51,739 nt of DNA from Halococcus salifodinae DSM 8989 (GCF_000336935.1 NZ_AOME01000054.1:229659-281397), one strand, 5' to 3'. Shown: positions 26,206-35,022, counted from the first letter of the stretch. Notes: generated by a model not told the origin, from the sequence alone. Program-made: numbers and translations.

Positions 26206-26279
26206 GCCGGTGGGGGGATTTGAACCCTCGGCCTAATCCTTACGAAGGATTCGCTCTAGCCAGTCTGAGCTACACCGGC
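26206..26279 (-). tRNA. tRNA-Thr (anticodon CGT)
   Basis: A 74-base cloverleaf on the minus strand. The acceptor stem is GCCGGTG/CACCGGC, D-stem GCTC/GAGC, and anticodon stem AATCC/GGATT around the loop TTCGTAA, giving anticodon CGT, which reads ACG (Thr). The T-arm is GAGGG-TTCAAAT-CCCCC with one A-C mismatch at its second pair. The base after the acceptor stem is T, the archaeal Thr discriminator. CCA is not encoded and no intron is seen. It lies about 85 bases downstream of trm5 on the same strand; position 37 is A, so this tRNA is not a Trm5 m1G37 substrate. Confidence 0.93.
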
Positions 26280-26363
26280 GCGCGGATGAAACACCGTTCA
26301 CGACGGGTATAATCGTTGCGAATCGCCGCCGGCTCGTCGCCGGGAGAGCGGTCCCGATTCGTC

Positions 26364-27341
26364 TCACGCCCGAAGCCGCACGTCGAGACAGACGTTCAGT
26401 TCGTGAGGCGCGTACGATCGGACCGTGTGCCGTGTTTCGACCGTCACTTCGTACTCCTCGGCCGCCGCCCGGATCGCGCGCTCGCCCGGCCCGTAGGGAT
26501 CGTTCTCGTGCTGGATGTCGTAGTAGTGGAGGACACAGTCCTCGCCGGCGAGGTCGATCGCCGTATCGAGGAATTGGTCGGCGCTGTGGGGGAGGTTCAT
26601 CACGAGCCGGTCGACTCCATCCTCGATTTCGGTGGCGACCTCCCGGACGTCGCCTTCGATCGCCTCGACCCGCTCGTCGACGTCGTTCCGCCGGACGTTC
26701 TCGCGGAGATACTCGATCGCCACCGGGTTGCGATCGACCGCGATCACCGCCGCGCCGCGTCCCGCAAACGGGATCGCGAAGGGGCCGACACCGGCGAACA
26801 TGTCGACGATCCGCTCGTCGGCCGCCGCCTGCTGGACCACGCGGTGGCGTTCGGTCGCGAGCCGGGGCGAGAAGTACACCGTAGCGACGTCGAGCGCGAA
26901 CGCGTAGCCGTACTCGCGGTGGACGGTTTCGGTGCTCTCGCCCGCGAGCACGTCCCACTCGCGCGTTCGAAACTCCCCCTCGACCTTCGAGGCGCGATTC
27001 AACACTGTCTTCGTCGGGATCGAGGAGTCCATCACTGCGTTGGCAACCTGCCGTGCGCGTTCCGTGTCATCTTCACGGAGCAACACGATGTCGCCGAGTC
27101 GCTCGTAGCTCGGATCGAAGCCGAGCAGGTCGGCGGGCATCGTCTGTGTCTCGCGGTCGGGCACGTCGCGCTCCTCGATCGTGTATTCCTCAGGTATTGC
27201 GTCGGGATCGACGATCGGGGCGTAGAGCCAGCCCTCGGCGACGGTGATCTCGTGATCGTGATCGAGGAGATCCCGTTCGGCGAGCGCCTCGCGCGTCCGC
27301 TCGCCGTCCTCGCGCGCGACGCGGACGCACGGCACTTTCAT
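26364..27341 (-). CDS. trm5: tRNA (guanine-37-N1)-methyltransferase Trm5
   Basis: A 325-residue SAM-dependent methyltransferase of the archaeal/eukaryal Trm5 family, which makes m1G37 (and in archaea starts wyosine synthesis) and prevents frameshifting. The N-terminal region recognises the tRNA. The Rossmann domain carries DMFAGVGPFAIPFAG (180-194), AVDRNP (201-206) and the family motif NLPHSA (249-254). FSPRLATER (157-165) supplies the conserved Arg region. The C-terminus (SYAPHELNVCLDV) is typical. ATG at 27341; monocistronic, followed by tRNA-Thr. Confidence 0.93.
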   Translation of the reverse strand: MKVPCVRVAREDGERTREALAERDLLDHDHEITVAEGWLYAPIVDPDAIPEEYTIEERDVPDRETQTMPADLLGFDPSYERLGDIVLLREDDTERARQVANAVMDSSIPTKTVLNRASKVEGEFRTREWDVLAGESTETVHREYGYAFALDVATVYFSPRLATERHRVVQQAAADERIVDMFAGVGPFAIPFAGRGAAVIAVDRNPVAIEYLRENVRRNDVDERVEAIEGDVREVATEIEDGVDRLVMNLPHSADQFLDTAIDLAGEDCVLHYYDIQHENDPYGPGERAIRAAAEEYEVTVETRHTVRSYAPHELNVCLDVRLRA

Positions 27342-27470
27342 ATCCGTACTCGCCGGCAGTCGGGCCTAAGGCTGACGCTTCGCGGAGCGACCGTCCGCAG
27401 CGGACCCGACTACTCGACAATCGCGGTCGTTCGGCACAACGGCTATCTCCGGTCGCCGCGTCCATCGCCC

Positions 27471-27977
27471 ATGACACCACCGAACGAACCGGCGAACGCG
27501 ACCCACGAACGACCACACACGGAATCGAGTTACGGGATCCCCGACGACGAGGAGGGCTTGTTGCCGTGGGCGTTCGTCGCCGACCGACTCCGCGAGAACC
27601 GCAATTTCTGGGTCTCGACGACACTTCCCGACGGCGGTCCACACGCCAGGCCCGTCTGGGGTGTCTACGTCGAGAGAACGTTCTACTGCGGTGGCGGCGA
27701 GCGGACACGGTGGGTGCGGAACCTCGAAGCGGATCCGCGCGTCGTCGTTCACTCCGAAAGCGGTGACGAGGTGGTCATCCTCGAAGGCCAGGTGGAACGC
27801 GTCGACGAAGGGACCGCTACTCAGGAACGAATCGAGCGGGTGAATGCCGCCTACGAGCGGAAGTACGGTGTCGAACACGGAACGCCCCTCTTCGCCGTCC
27901 GTCCCGAACGCGTCCTAGCGTGGAACGAGTACCCGACCGACGCGACCCGCTGGACGTTCGCAGAGCGCGGTGTTTAA
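27471..27977 (+). CDS. Pyridoxamine 5'-phosphate oxidase-fold (FMN/F420-binding) protein
   Basis: A 168-residue split-barrel protein. Typical features are LRENRNFWVSTTLPDGGPHA followed by RPVWGVYVERTFYCGG, then TRWVRNLEADPRVVVHSESG and VVILEGQVERV, ending with RVLAWNEYP. The family includes FMN- and F420-dependent reductases and general stress proteins; the exact reaction is not predictable. It starts at the ATG at 27471. Its 3' end contains the TATA box of the downstream dphB gene. Confidence 0.85.
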   Translation: MTPPNEPANATHERPHTESSYGIPDDEEGLLPWAFVADRLRENRNFWVSTTLPDGGPHARPVWGVYVERTFYCGGGERTRWVRNLEADPRVVVHSESGDEVVILEGQVERVDEGTATQERIERVNAAYERKYGVEHGTPLFAVRPERVLAWNEYPTDATRWTFAERGV

Positions 27978-27979
27978 TC
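27971..27979 (+). promoter_or_regulatory. TATA box of dphB, overlapping the upstream stop codon
   Basis: TGTTTAATC spans the stop of the preceding gene and lies about 27 bases before the dphB ATG at 28002, the spacing for a leaderless transcript. Confidence 0.5.
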
Positions 27980-28001
27980 CGGCTCCCGCCCGAACCACGC
28001 C

Positions 28002-28760
28002 ATGCTCACTTTCGTCGGTCTCGGGCTCTACGACGAGCGCTCGATCACGGTCGAGGGCCAGGACGCACTCGCCGACGCCGACCGCGTCTTCGCTGAGTTC
28101 TACACCAGCAAACTCGCCGGAGCCTCAATCGGGGACCTCGAAGCGTACCATGACCACGAGATCGAGATCCGCGACCGAGCGGGCGTCGAGCAGGAGCCCG
28201 CACCGATCCTCGACGCTGCCGAGGGCGGCGAGGTAGCGTTCGTGGTCGCCGGTGATCCCATGATCTCGACGACGCACACCGACCTCCGCCTCCGTGCGCA
28301 CGAGCGCAACATCGATACCCGCGTGATCCACGGCACGACCGCCCAGGCCGCCGCGAGCTCGCTGACGGGACTCCAGAACTACCGCTTCGGGAAGGCGACC
28401 ACGATCCCGTTCGCCTACGGTGACGGGGATATCCCCCAAAGCGTCCTCGACACCATCGACGCGAACCGTGAACGCGGCCTCCACACCCTCTGCTATCTCG
28501 ACATCAAGGCCGCCGAGGATCGCTACATGACCGCAAGCACCGCCGCCGAGCGACTCGCGCCGGGCCTCGACGATCCGCTCGGCGTCGTCGTCGCCCGCGC
28601 GGGAAGTCCCGATCCGGTCGTGGCCGGGGACCGGCTCTCGGCGCTCGCCCAGCAGGATTTCGGCGATCCCCTTCACCTGCTCGTGATCCCCGGCGATCTC
28701 CACCACGTCGAACGCGACGCGCTCGTCGGCCTCTGCGATGTGCCGGAAGACCTCGTCTAG
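28002..28760 (+). CDS. dphB: Diphthine synthase (diphthamide biosynthesis methyltransferase)
   Basis: A 252-residue SAM methyltransferase of the tetrapyrrole-methylase fold. It methylates the modified histidine of translation elongation factor 2 during diphthamide synthesis. Visible signatures are MLTFVGLGLYDERSITVEGQ, FAEFYTSKLAG, GGEVAFVVAGDPMISTTH (the SAM-binding GDP loop), QNYRFGKATTIPF and VVARAGSPDPVVAGDRLSAL. Length and order match archaeal DphB. It has its own leaderless promoter and ends before a hairpin-rich spacer. Confidence 0.96.
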   Translation: MLTFVGLGLYDERSITVEGQDALADADRVFAEFYTSKLAGASIGDLEAYHDHEIEIRDRAGVEQEPAPILDAAEGGEVAFVVAGDPMISTTHTDLRLRAHERNIDTRVIHGTTAQAAASSLTGLQNYRFGKATTIPFAYGDGDIPQSVLDTIDANRERGLHTLCYLDIKAAEDRYMTASTAAERLAPGLDDPLGVVVARAGSPDPVVAGDRLSALAQQDFGDPLHLLVIPGDLHHVERDALVGLCDVPEDLV

Positions 28761-28957
28761 ACTACATTTCACTCGTCGGGTGCGCCCGTTCGCGGTAGAA
28801 ATGGTGATGCCCTCCGCCCTCGCAACCGCACAGCACCGCCGAAGCCCTCGGGCGCTCACTCACTTCGTTCGCTCGCACCCTCGCCCTTCATCCACCGAGG
28901 ACCGCACCGCAGCCGCACCGTCTACTCGCCGCCGGAACCGCTGCCGTCGGCGCGCAC
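28761..28957. other. GC-rich convergent spacer between dphB and artA
   Basis: A 197-base gap. It contains repetitive haloarchaeal-type stretches (CACTCACTTCGTTCGCTCGC near 28857-28877) and no convincing ORF. No poly-T terminator is evident near the dphB end except a weak CATTTC run. Confidence 0.5.
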
Positions 28958-29938
28958 TCACGGGCTTCGCCCGCTCGTGCCATCCGAGACGCTTCGCGTC
29001 TCGCGCATCCCAACGCCAAGCGCGCGCTGGAGATCGTACTCGGTGCCGGTCGCCATGTAAAGCACGTCCTCGATCACGACCATGATCTCCGGGAGCTCGT
29101 GGATCACGACCCACGTGATCGCCACCATCGCCACCACCGAGAGGCTCTGGGCGAGCATGCGGTCGGCGATGAAGTAGGAGACCTTGTACGGATCCGAGGA
29201 ACCGAACAGCGACATGACGGTATCGGGGAAGAAGTGAAAGCGCTGAGTGCCGAACCCGACCGCGATGAAGACGTTCCGCACGAGGTTCAGCCCGTAGATC
29301 ACCGGGAGCGAGACGGCGAGCGCGCGGAGCTTTCTACCAAGTGGCGCGTCGGTCGCGGCGATCAGCCCACCGAAGATCGCCATGCTCCCGATACCGGTGC
29401 AGGCGATCAGGATGGTGTACGTGATCGTGTGATCGCCATCGACGAACCAGAACGTGCTCTGATAGTCGGGGTACGTCCCGGTCGGGACCTGCGTTCCCGA
29501 AACCACCGTCGGATCGACACCGACGAGATCGATCAGGAACGCGGTCTGTCGGGTGACGGTCTCGATCAGGGGCTCCTTGAGGAGTGGGAGCGTCTCGAAC
29601 GGGAAGAAGATCAGTCCCATCGCGGCGATCGCCCGCGAGAGCACGAACAGTGAGTCGCGCCCGCGGGCGAGCAACAGGCCCGCATAGAGGCTCGCGGGCA
29701 CCGCCACCAGCGTCCCGATCCCTTCGATGAAGCTCTTCTGGACGAACGCGAAGTGATGGAACACCGAGAGCCAGAACACCCCGAAGAGGACCCACGCCGT
29801 GACCGTGAGGGGGCGCGCAAAGCGGCTCTCGCGCCACGAGAGGGCCGCACCGGCGGTGAAGGTGGCGACCACGAGCCACGCGAGCGGGTCGGAGAATCGA
29901 CCGAACCACGCGAGCGCGGCGAGCACTCCGTCGAGCAT
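28958..29938 (-). CDS. artA: Archaeosortase A (PGF-CTERM processing enzyme)
   Basis: A 326-residue polytopic membrane transpeptidase that removes the PGF-CTERM helix from surface proteins and enables their lipid anchoring. The catalytic residues are visible: Cys180 (ILIACTGIGSMAIF), Arg221 (LNLVRNVFIAVGFG) and Arg260 (FIADRMLAQS). Their spacing (41 and 39) equals that of the Haloferax ArtA triad Cys173/Arg214/Arg253. About eight membrane helices. Likely substrates in this window are the proteins at 6844, 21461 and 30040. The C-terminal about 20 residues are encoded by hairpin-rich DNA and look unconserved. It lies downstream of one of its own probable substrates on the same strand. Confidence 0.95.
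   Translation of the reverse strand: MLDGVLAALAWFGRFSDPLAWLVVATFTAGAALSWRESRFARPLTVTAWVLFGVFWLSVFHHFAFVQKSFIEGIGTLVAVPASLYAGLLLARGRDSLFVLSRAIAAMGLIFFPFETLPLLKEPLIETVTRQTAFLIDLVGVDPTVVSGTQVPTGTYPDYQSTFWFVDGDHTITYTILIACTGIGSMAIFGGLIAATDAPLGRKLRALAVSLPVIYGLNLVRNVFIAVGFGTQRFHFFPDTVMSLFGSSDPYKVSYFIADRMLAQSLSVVAMVAITWVVIHELPEIMVVIEDVLYMATGTEYDLQRALGVGMRETRSVSDGTSGRSP
28985..29003. repeat. Perfect hairpin (8-bp stem, TTC loop) inside the 3' end of artA
   Basis: CGAGACGC-TTC-GCGTCTCG pairs exactly. A second short hairpin, CGGGC-TTC-GCCCG (28961-28973), covers the artA stop region. Both use a TTC loop and both fall in the last codons of artA, so that gene's poorly conserved C-terminal tail is encoded by hairpin DNA. 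They may act as a transcription-termination or mRNA-end structure, or be inserted small repeats. Confidence 0.6.
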
Positions 29939-30039
29939 TCATCGACGCTACGACGATGGCGGTGATAGGTCTTACCGTCGCGGGCCGGGTCGCCGGCGTG
30001 TGGATCGGAGCCGCTTCCGCTCCCGCTCCGCCGAGGACC

Positions 30040-32028
30040 TCACTCTCGGCGTGTTCGGCGGGCGGCGACAGCCACGGCGGCCGCGACAGCCGCGACGACC
30101 GCGGCGGTGATCCCGAACCCGGGACCGTTCTCGCTCGTCGTCTGTCCCGACGCGTCGGTGCCGTTCGCACTTCCAACCGCTGTGGTGTCGCTTCCTTCAC
30201 CTGTCGTGGTAGTGTTGTTGACGGTCACGCTGACGGTCGTGGCGACCGGCTCGCCATCGTTCGCCGCAGCACCGGTGACGGTCGCCGCTTCCGCGCTGGT
30301 TTCGGCTCCGGCGGCGGTCGATCCCGCCGACGTGTAGGGACCGTCCTCGCTCCCGTTCGAACTCACGAAGTCGAACACACCGTTGTCGTTGGTGTCGCGG
30401 TGGGCCATCACCACCACGTCGGTGCTCTCGGTGAGCGGTTGGCCGAGCGTCACGGTGACGTTCTCGGTGGTGCCGTTCTCGAGATAGCTCGACGTGCCGA
30501 GAACGCTCCCGACGGGTGATTCGGAGGCGTTCGGCGCGTGGACCACGACGTAGCCACCGTCGGCGAGCGTGGCGTTTCGGATCCGAACGGTCTCTCCGGT
30601 CGTCGTCTGGTCGGCGGCGGTGAGCCGGGCACCCCCGGCCATCGGCTCGGACTCTTGGCTCGGTCTGACGGGTACCGTGATGTCGTCGCTGGTGTTGAGC
30701 GGCCCGACCGCGCGCACGTCGACCGTGGTGTTCGGCGAGGTCTCAGAGAGGTTGAACGTGGTGGCGAAGGTGCCGTTCGGCGAGACCGTGGTGGTGTTGG
30801 TCTTGACGAACGACCCGGTGCCGTTGGCCGTGAGACTGATCGTCACCTCGCTTTTGGGCGCGACGCTCGTCGTTCCGGTGACGGTCTGGCCGTCGCCGGC
30901 AGCGAGCGAGACGTCACTGAGCCCGAGCTCGGCCCCGATGGCCGTGACGTTCGCACCGATCGACTGGTTGCTCGTGGCGAGGCTGCTCTCCTCGCGTACG
31001 GTGAGTTCGGTCTCGAACTCGTCGCCGGGTCGTGGCGGGCCGCGTTCGAAGACCGCCGCCTCGGTGTCGATGTTGACGTAGAGGATGTCCGTGTCCGGGT
31101 CGGGGATCACCCGTATCGAGTCGTTCGCGAGGCTCCGGTCGAGATCGAGCTGCTTCGGCCGACGGTTCGTGCCGGGATTGGTCTGGCGCACTGTCAGGTT
31201 GAACATCCCGCGCTCGACCAGTTCGGTGAAGTTCGCGGCCGCGAACGCGCCGTAGACGCCGGAGAGCTTGGACTGGAGCACCAGCACGTCGCCGACGGCG
31301 ACGCTATCGGTGGTGGTGATCCGGTCGTTTTCGATGGCGGCGGCGACCTCGCTCGCGTTCGTCACGTTGTCGAAGCTCTCGGCCGGGGCGGTCCACGTCA
31401 CGAGTTCGTTGGACGTTCGCTCGGCCAGCCTGAGCGTCGCGGTGTCGGTTTCGCGCCCGTCGACCGTGGCCGAGAGGTTGTACGTGCTGGTGTCGAGCGG
31501 GGCGTCGAGTCGTTCGGTCGTCCGGTTCGTCCGGACGATCGAATCCTCGTCGGCCAGCGTGTCGTACGCCTGGCTCTCGTTTTCGGTGGTGCCCGCGAGA
31601 TACGAGTTCATCAGGAGCGTGACCTGCCCGTCGCCGCCGTCCGCGACGGTGACGTTGGTCTCGTAGTTGACGGCGGGGCTACCGACCGTGACGGTGGTCT
31701 CGTTCGTCCCGGAGATATTGAGCCCGATGGCGGCGATGTCACCACGGTCCTCGGCCACGGTCGAGCGGTTGAACGTCGCGACGCTCGCGTTGGTTTCGTT
31801 GGTTTCGTTGGTCTCACCGCGCTGAAATTGGGTTTCGTTGATCGACGATTGGCTGTCGTTGGTGGGAGCGGCCGTCCCGTTGGCCGCCACATCGGTCCCT
31901 TGGGCGCTCGCCGGCCCGAGAAAAGCCGCCCCACCGAACGCCGCAAGGATCACGAGCACCGCCAGCCAGCAGCCGGCGGCCCGCTCGCGGTGGTCGCTCG
32001 TCACGGTTCGGTATCGACGTGTCTGCAT
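30040..32028 (-). CDS. Large PGF-CTERM surface glycoprotein
   Basis: A 662-residue secreted protein. The signal peptide (about 15-42) is followed by an Asn/Thr/Glu-rich region with NET repeats and dozens of NxS/T sites. Central beta-rich domains (about 90-450) resemble haloarchaeal BGTF-type surface proteins: EFETELTVREESSLATSNQS and VTISLTANGTGSF. A DUF7282-like domain (about 469-565) has GGYVVVHAPNASESPVGSVL and AHRDTNDNGVFDF. A Ser/Thr stalk and a PGF-CTERM tail (PGF at 636-638, helix, RRTRRE) end it. I chose the ATG at 32028 over a GTG at 32070 because it gives a normal signal peptide. It probably forms part of the cell-surface layer and is processed by the adjacent ArtA. Confidence 0.85.
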   Translation of the reverse strand: MQTRRYRTVTSDHRERAAGCWLAVLVILAAFGGAAFLGPASAQGTDVAANGTAAPTNDSQSSINETQFQRGETNETNETNASVATFNRSTVAEDRGDIAAIGLNISGTNETTVTVGSPAVNYETNVTVADGGDGQVTLLMNSYLAGTTENESQAYDTLADEDSIVRTNRTTERLDAPLDTSTYNLSATVDGRETDTATLRLAERTSNELVTWTAPAESFDNVTNASEVAAAIENDRITTTDSVAVGDVLVLQSKLSGVYGAFAAANFTELVERGMFNLTVRQTNPGTNRRPKQLDLDRSLANDSIRVIPDPDTDILYVNIDTEAAVFERGPPRPGDEFETELTVREESSLATSNQSIGANVTAIGAELGLSDVSLAAGDGQTVTGTTSVAPKSEVTISLTANGTGSFVKTNTTTVSPNGTFATTFNLSETSPNTTVDVRAVGPLNTSDDITVPVRPSQESEPMAGGARLTAADQTTTGETVRIRNATLADGGYVVVHAPNASESPVGSVLGTSSYLENGTTENVTVTLGQPLTESTDVVVMAHRDTNDNGVFDFVSSNGSEDGPYTSAGSTAAGAETSAEAATVTGAAANDGEPVATTVSVTVNNTTTTGEGSDTTAVGSANGTDASGQTTSENGPGFGITAAVVAAVAAAVAVAARRTRRE

Positions 32029-32131
32029 ATCGCCGCTCCAGCCGACACCGCGTCCGTGGAGGGCGAACACGAGGACTCGGGGAGGGCGTTCGATCCTGGC
32101 ATCATCGGTCGAATACGCATTGAGGGAACTC

Positions 32132-32150
32132 CTTCATTAATAAAGGTTTT
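32132..32150 (-). promoter_or_regulatory. AT-rich promoter of the surface glycoprotein gene
   Basis: On the minus strand the sequence reads AAAACCTTTATTAATGAAGG, a clear TATA box in GC-rich surroundings. It lies just after the flpA stop and about 110 bases before the ATG at 32028, implying a leader of about 80 bases. Confidence 0.5.
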
Positions 32151-32177
32151 GTGGTGGACCCCGTCGCTGGCGGGGAG

Positions 32178-32807
32178 TTAGCGCGGTCGAGCGACCACCG
32201 CAAGGTGGTCGGCGTGGTGGGGGTCGAGTCGGCGGGTGTCGAGGATCTCGTAGGTCGTCTCGAGTTCGTCGAGCGCCGCGTCGAACACGGTCTCGGGATC
32301 GGCGGTCGCGTCCTCGCTCCGGGCCTTGATCGCAGCCAGGAGCCGGCCGTCCGCGGCGAGGAACTGCCGGTTCGCACACGCCACCCGTGCCTGCCCTCGG
32401 GTGGCGACGTCCTGAACGATCGCATCGAGATCGGCCTCGACCACGTGGGCGTACGTCTCGGGCTGGTGGGCGTCCTTGAGCAGTGGGAAGAGCGTGGTCC
32501 GCGACTCCGCAACGTCGACGAGATCGCCCATCGGCCGTGACGCGAACTCGACGGCGTAGACGACACGCGCGAAGTCCGCGACGTGGCTCGCGGTGGTGCC
32601 GTTCGCCGCACCGAGATATAGCACCTCGTCGTCGCCCGCGAGGCCGGTGTCCATTCCGGCGTCGATCATCGCGCCGAGTTTCGATCGCCGAACGTCCCAC
32701 GCGCGCCACCCGCCCTCCGTGGGTTCGCCGTAGACCGTCGCTCCCTGGGTCGCGAGGCGCTCCTCGCCGTCGATCTCGCGATAGACGACCCCCTCAGGCA
32801 GCGCCAT
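32178..32807 (-). CDS. flpA: Fibrillarin-like rRNA/tRNA 2'-O-methyltransferase
   Basis: The 209-residue catalytic subunit of box C/D RNPs. It places 2'-O-methyl groups on rRNA and tRNA guided by C/D RNAs. Fibrillarin features are RAWDVRRSKLGAMI, the SAM loop VLYLGAANGTTASHVAD (62-78), VVYAVEFASRPMGDL, then VVEADLDAIVQDVA and RLLAAIKARSED. It starts at the ATG at 32807 inside the end of nop5 (14-base overlap). The Nop5-fibrillarin pairing is the universal archaeal arrangement; Nop5 scaffolds this enzyme. Confidence 0.96.
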   Translation of the reverse strand: MALPEGVVYREIDGEERLATQGATVYGEPTEGGWRAWDVRRSKLGAMIDAGMDTGLAGDDEVLYLGAANGTTASHVADFARVVYAVEFASRPMGDLVDVAESRTTLFPLLKDAHQPETYAHVVEADLDAIVQDVATRGQARVACANRQFLAADGRLLAAIKARSEDATADPETVFDAALDELETTYEILDTRRLDPHHADHLAVVARPR

Positions 32808-33681
32808 CGTCACCTCGATCATCGATATCCTCGTCGTCGTGCCGCGCCCGGATCCGTGCGATGCGTTCGTCGAGTTCACGTTCGAGGTCGGGACGGCGGT
32901 CGCCGGCGTAGTGATCGATCCGCGCCGCGATGGTGAGTTTGCCAGCGAGCGCCCGGGCTGCCGATCCCCGCTCATCGGGATGGGTGTGGCGGACGTACTC
33001 GTGGGTGTAGATCACGCCGTGTTTCGGCGACGGGGCCGACCCTCGGAGGTGGGCGAACAGCGCGTCCTCGGCTCCGAGGACTTGTACTGTCGAACTCGAC
33101 GTCCGCGCCAGCGACTCCAGCCCGCCCGCGAGCGCGAGCAGCCGCGCCGCGAGCGTGGGTCCCGCGAGCGCAGCGAGATTTGGGACCACCGTTCGAACTG
33201 TACGCTCGACGTACGCTTCGAGTTCCGCCGCCTCGTTATCGAGATCGACGACGCGTTCGGCGAGCGCCGCCAGGCGGTCGTCGGCCGGGTCGGGGTTTTG
33301 GTCCTCTCGGTCGACGAGTTCACGACAGTATTCGATACCGGTTCCGGCGTCTTCTGTCCGGCTCGCGGCCCACTCCGCGACTCGTTCGGCGAGTTCGTTC
33401 GCCATCCGTTCGGTGTCGTCCATCGCGCGGACCGCGTGGATCACCTGGCGGTCGTCGGCGCGCTCGCGCTCGGCGGCCGCCTCGCCCGCAGCCGTGATCG
33501 TCGCCTCGCGGAGCGCCGCGTAGTACTCTTCTTCAGTGTCGGCGAAGCCAGCCTCGACGGCCCGTGCGGGCCAGTCAGCGGCCTCCTCGGCGCTCCCGGT
33601 CTCGATCGCGTCGCGCGCACCGTCGGGATCACCCCGCTCCAACCCTTCGAACCATCCTGTCACCGGCGCTCCCTCGCTCAT
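32794..33681 (-). CDS. nop5: Nop5 (Nop56/58) box C/D RNP scaffold protein
   Basis: A 295-residue core protein of the C/D RNP that bridges fibrillarin and L7Ae on the guide RNA. It has the fibrillarin-binding N-terminal domain, a coiled-coil region (about 85-145) and the Nop domain: VVPNLAALAGPTLAARLLAL, LARTSSSTVQVLGAEDALFA, HGVIYTHEYV, then ALAGKLTIAARIDHYAG. The tail is strongly acidic, as in haloarchaea, in place of the basic KKE tails of other lineages. It is coupled to flpA and follows the AlaX gene after 27 bases. Confidence 0.96.
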   Translation of the reverse strand: MSEGAPVTGWFEGLERGDPDGARDAIETGSAEEAADWPARAVEAGFADTEEEYYAALREATITAAGEAAAERERADDRQVIHAVRAMDDTERMANELAERVAEWAASRTEDAGTGIEYCRELVDREDQNPDPADDRLAALAERVVDLDNEAAELEAYVERTVRTVVPNLAALAGPTLAARLLALAGGLESLARTSSSTVQVLGAEDALFAHLRGSAPSPKHGVIYTHEYVRHTHPDERGSAARALAGKLTIAARIDHYAGDRRPDLERELDERIARIRARHDDEDIDDRGDDGAA

Positions 33682-33708
33682 GACTCGGATCGTGGCCGGG
33701 CCGACAAA

Positions 33709-34914
33709 TCAGTTCGTGGTTTCGACGCTGCCGGTGCGCAGGAACGCGACGAGCTCCTCGGGATCGGTATCAAACCCACCGGCCTGGGCCACCGTCTCGC
33801 TCCCGCCGCCACCGCCGCCGAACTCGGCCGTGAGATCGGCGACGACCGCGTTCGCATCGATCTCACCCGTCGTGGCGACGGCGATGCCCCCGCCGTCGGC
33901 AGCGACGAGCGCGACGGCGTCGGCGGCCGAGCCAGAGAGGTCGTTCGCTCGCTCCGCGAGTCCGTTGGTGTCGAGGTGATCGACTGTCCCGGCGAGCCAC
34001 GTCCGGCCATCCCGCTCGACCACGGTCTCGCGGAGGTCGCCGAGCCGCGAATCGACGAGTCGCTCCTGTAATCCCGTCCGTTCATCCGCGAGCGCGTCGC
34101 GTTCGTTCCGGAGCCGCGCGACCGCGTCGGGAAGGTCGGTCACGCGCGTTTCGAGCGCGGCGGCCGCGTCGAGCGCCGCGGTCTTCTCGGTACTTCGATG
34201 CTGGATCGCCGCCGGCCCGACCGCGAACTCGATTCTCGTCACGCCTTTGCCGGGGTTCGATCGGTCGAGCACCGCCACTGGCCCGATCTCGCGGGTGTTC
34301 CGGACGTGGGTTCCGCCGCAGGCAGCGACGTCCCAGCCGTCGACGTCGACCAGGCGAACCTCCTCGCCGCCGATTCCCTCCTCGGTCTTGGTGTTGAACG
34401 CCACGTCGTCGCGGGCGAGCGCCGCCTCGCGGGGCGCGGTCTCCCACGTCACGTCCTTCGAGTCCCAGACCGCGCGGTTAACGAGGCGTTCGAGGGTCAC
34501 GAGCGACCCGTCGTCGATCGCCGTCGGGGTGGCGAAGTCGACTCTGACCTTGTGCTCGTCGATGTCGAATCCGCCGTACCCGAGATCGTCGAACAGTCGG
34601 CGTCCGGCCCCGTAGAGGACGTGGCTGGCGGTATGAGAACGCATGCAGTACGTCCGAAAGGCGGGATCGATCCGGCCGGCGACCGTCTCGCCAGCCTCGA
34701 CTGTCGGTGCGTCCGCGAGCGTGTGGACGATCTCGCCGTCGCGCTCCTGAACGTCCACGATCCGTTCGCCAGCGAGCGTGCCCCGATCGGGCGGCTGGCC
34801 CCCGCTCTCGGCATAGAAGTACGTCTCGCCGAGCAGGAGTTCGTCGTCGTCCCGCGATTCGACGACCGCCTCGAACTCGGTCGTGTACGGCTCGGCGGGC
34901 GCGAGCGTCTGCAT
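33709..34914 (-). CDS. AlaX-type alanyl-tRNA editing hydrolase with DHHA1 domain
   Basis: A 401-residue trans-editing protein that hydrolyses Ser- (or Gly-) mischarged tRNA-Ala. The N-terminal beta-barrel is like the AlaRS C-terminal segment (TYFYAESGGQPPDRG). The editing site has HTASH (His94, His98) and CGGTH (Cys199, His203), the complete HxxxH...CxxxH zinc site. A coiled-coil linker (about 245-285) and a C-terminal DHHA1-like domain follow, with the glycine-rich EFGGGGGGSETVAQAGG typical of tRNA-binding C-Ala. The long form matches AlaX-L. It is probably the first gene of an operon with nop5 and flpA. Confidence 0.93.
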   Translation of the reverse strand: MQTLAPAEPYTTEFEAVVESRDDDELLLGETYFYAESGGQPPDRGTLAGERIVDVQERDGEIVHTLADAPTVEAGETVAGRIDPAFRTYCMRSHTASHVLYGAGRRLFDDLGYGGFDIDEHKVRVDFATPTAIDDGSLVTLERLVNRAVWDSKDVTWETAPREAALARDDVAFNTKTEEGIGGEEVRLVDVDGWDVAACGGTHVRNTREIGPVAVLDRSNPGKGVTRIEFAVGPAAIQHRSTEKTAALDAAAALETRVTDLPDAVARLRNERDALADERTGLQERLVDSRLGDLRETVVERDGRTWLAGTVDHLDTNGLAERANDLSGSAADAVALVAADGGGIAVATTGEIDANAVVADLTAEFGGGGGGSETVAQAGGFDTDPEELVAFLRTGSVETTN

Positions 34915-35022
34915 ACCGTGGGGACTCGACGAGCCGGCAAAACCCTTCGGTGGGTTGAGCGCTGCCGGCGGATGGGGGCTCGTGGGGACTCGCGAGGACT
35001 CGTTCCGCCCGATCAGTCGCGT

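Noticed and set aside
28857-28880. Repeat-like CACTTCGTTCGCTCGC motif considered as an insertion-sequence end
   Set aside because: No transposase, terminal inverted-repeat pair or target duplication is present; such words are common in haloarchaeal spacers.
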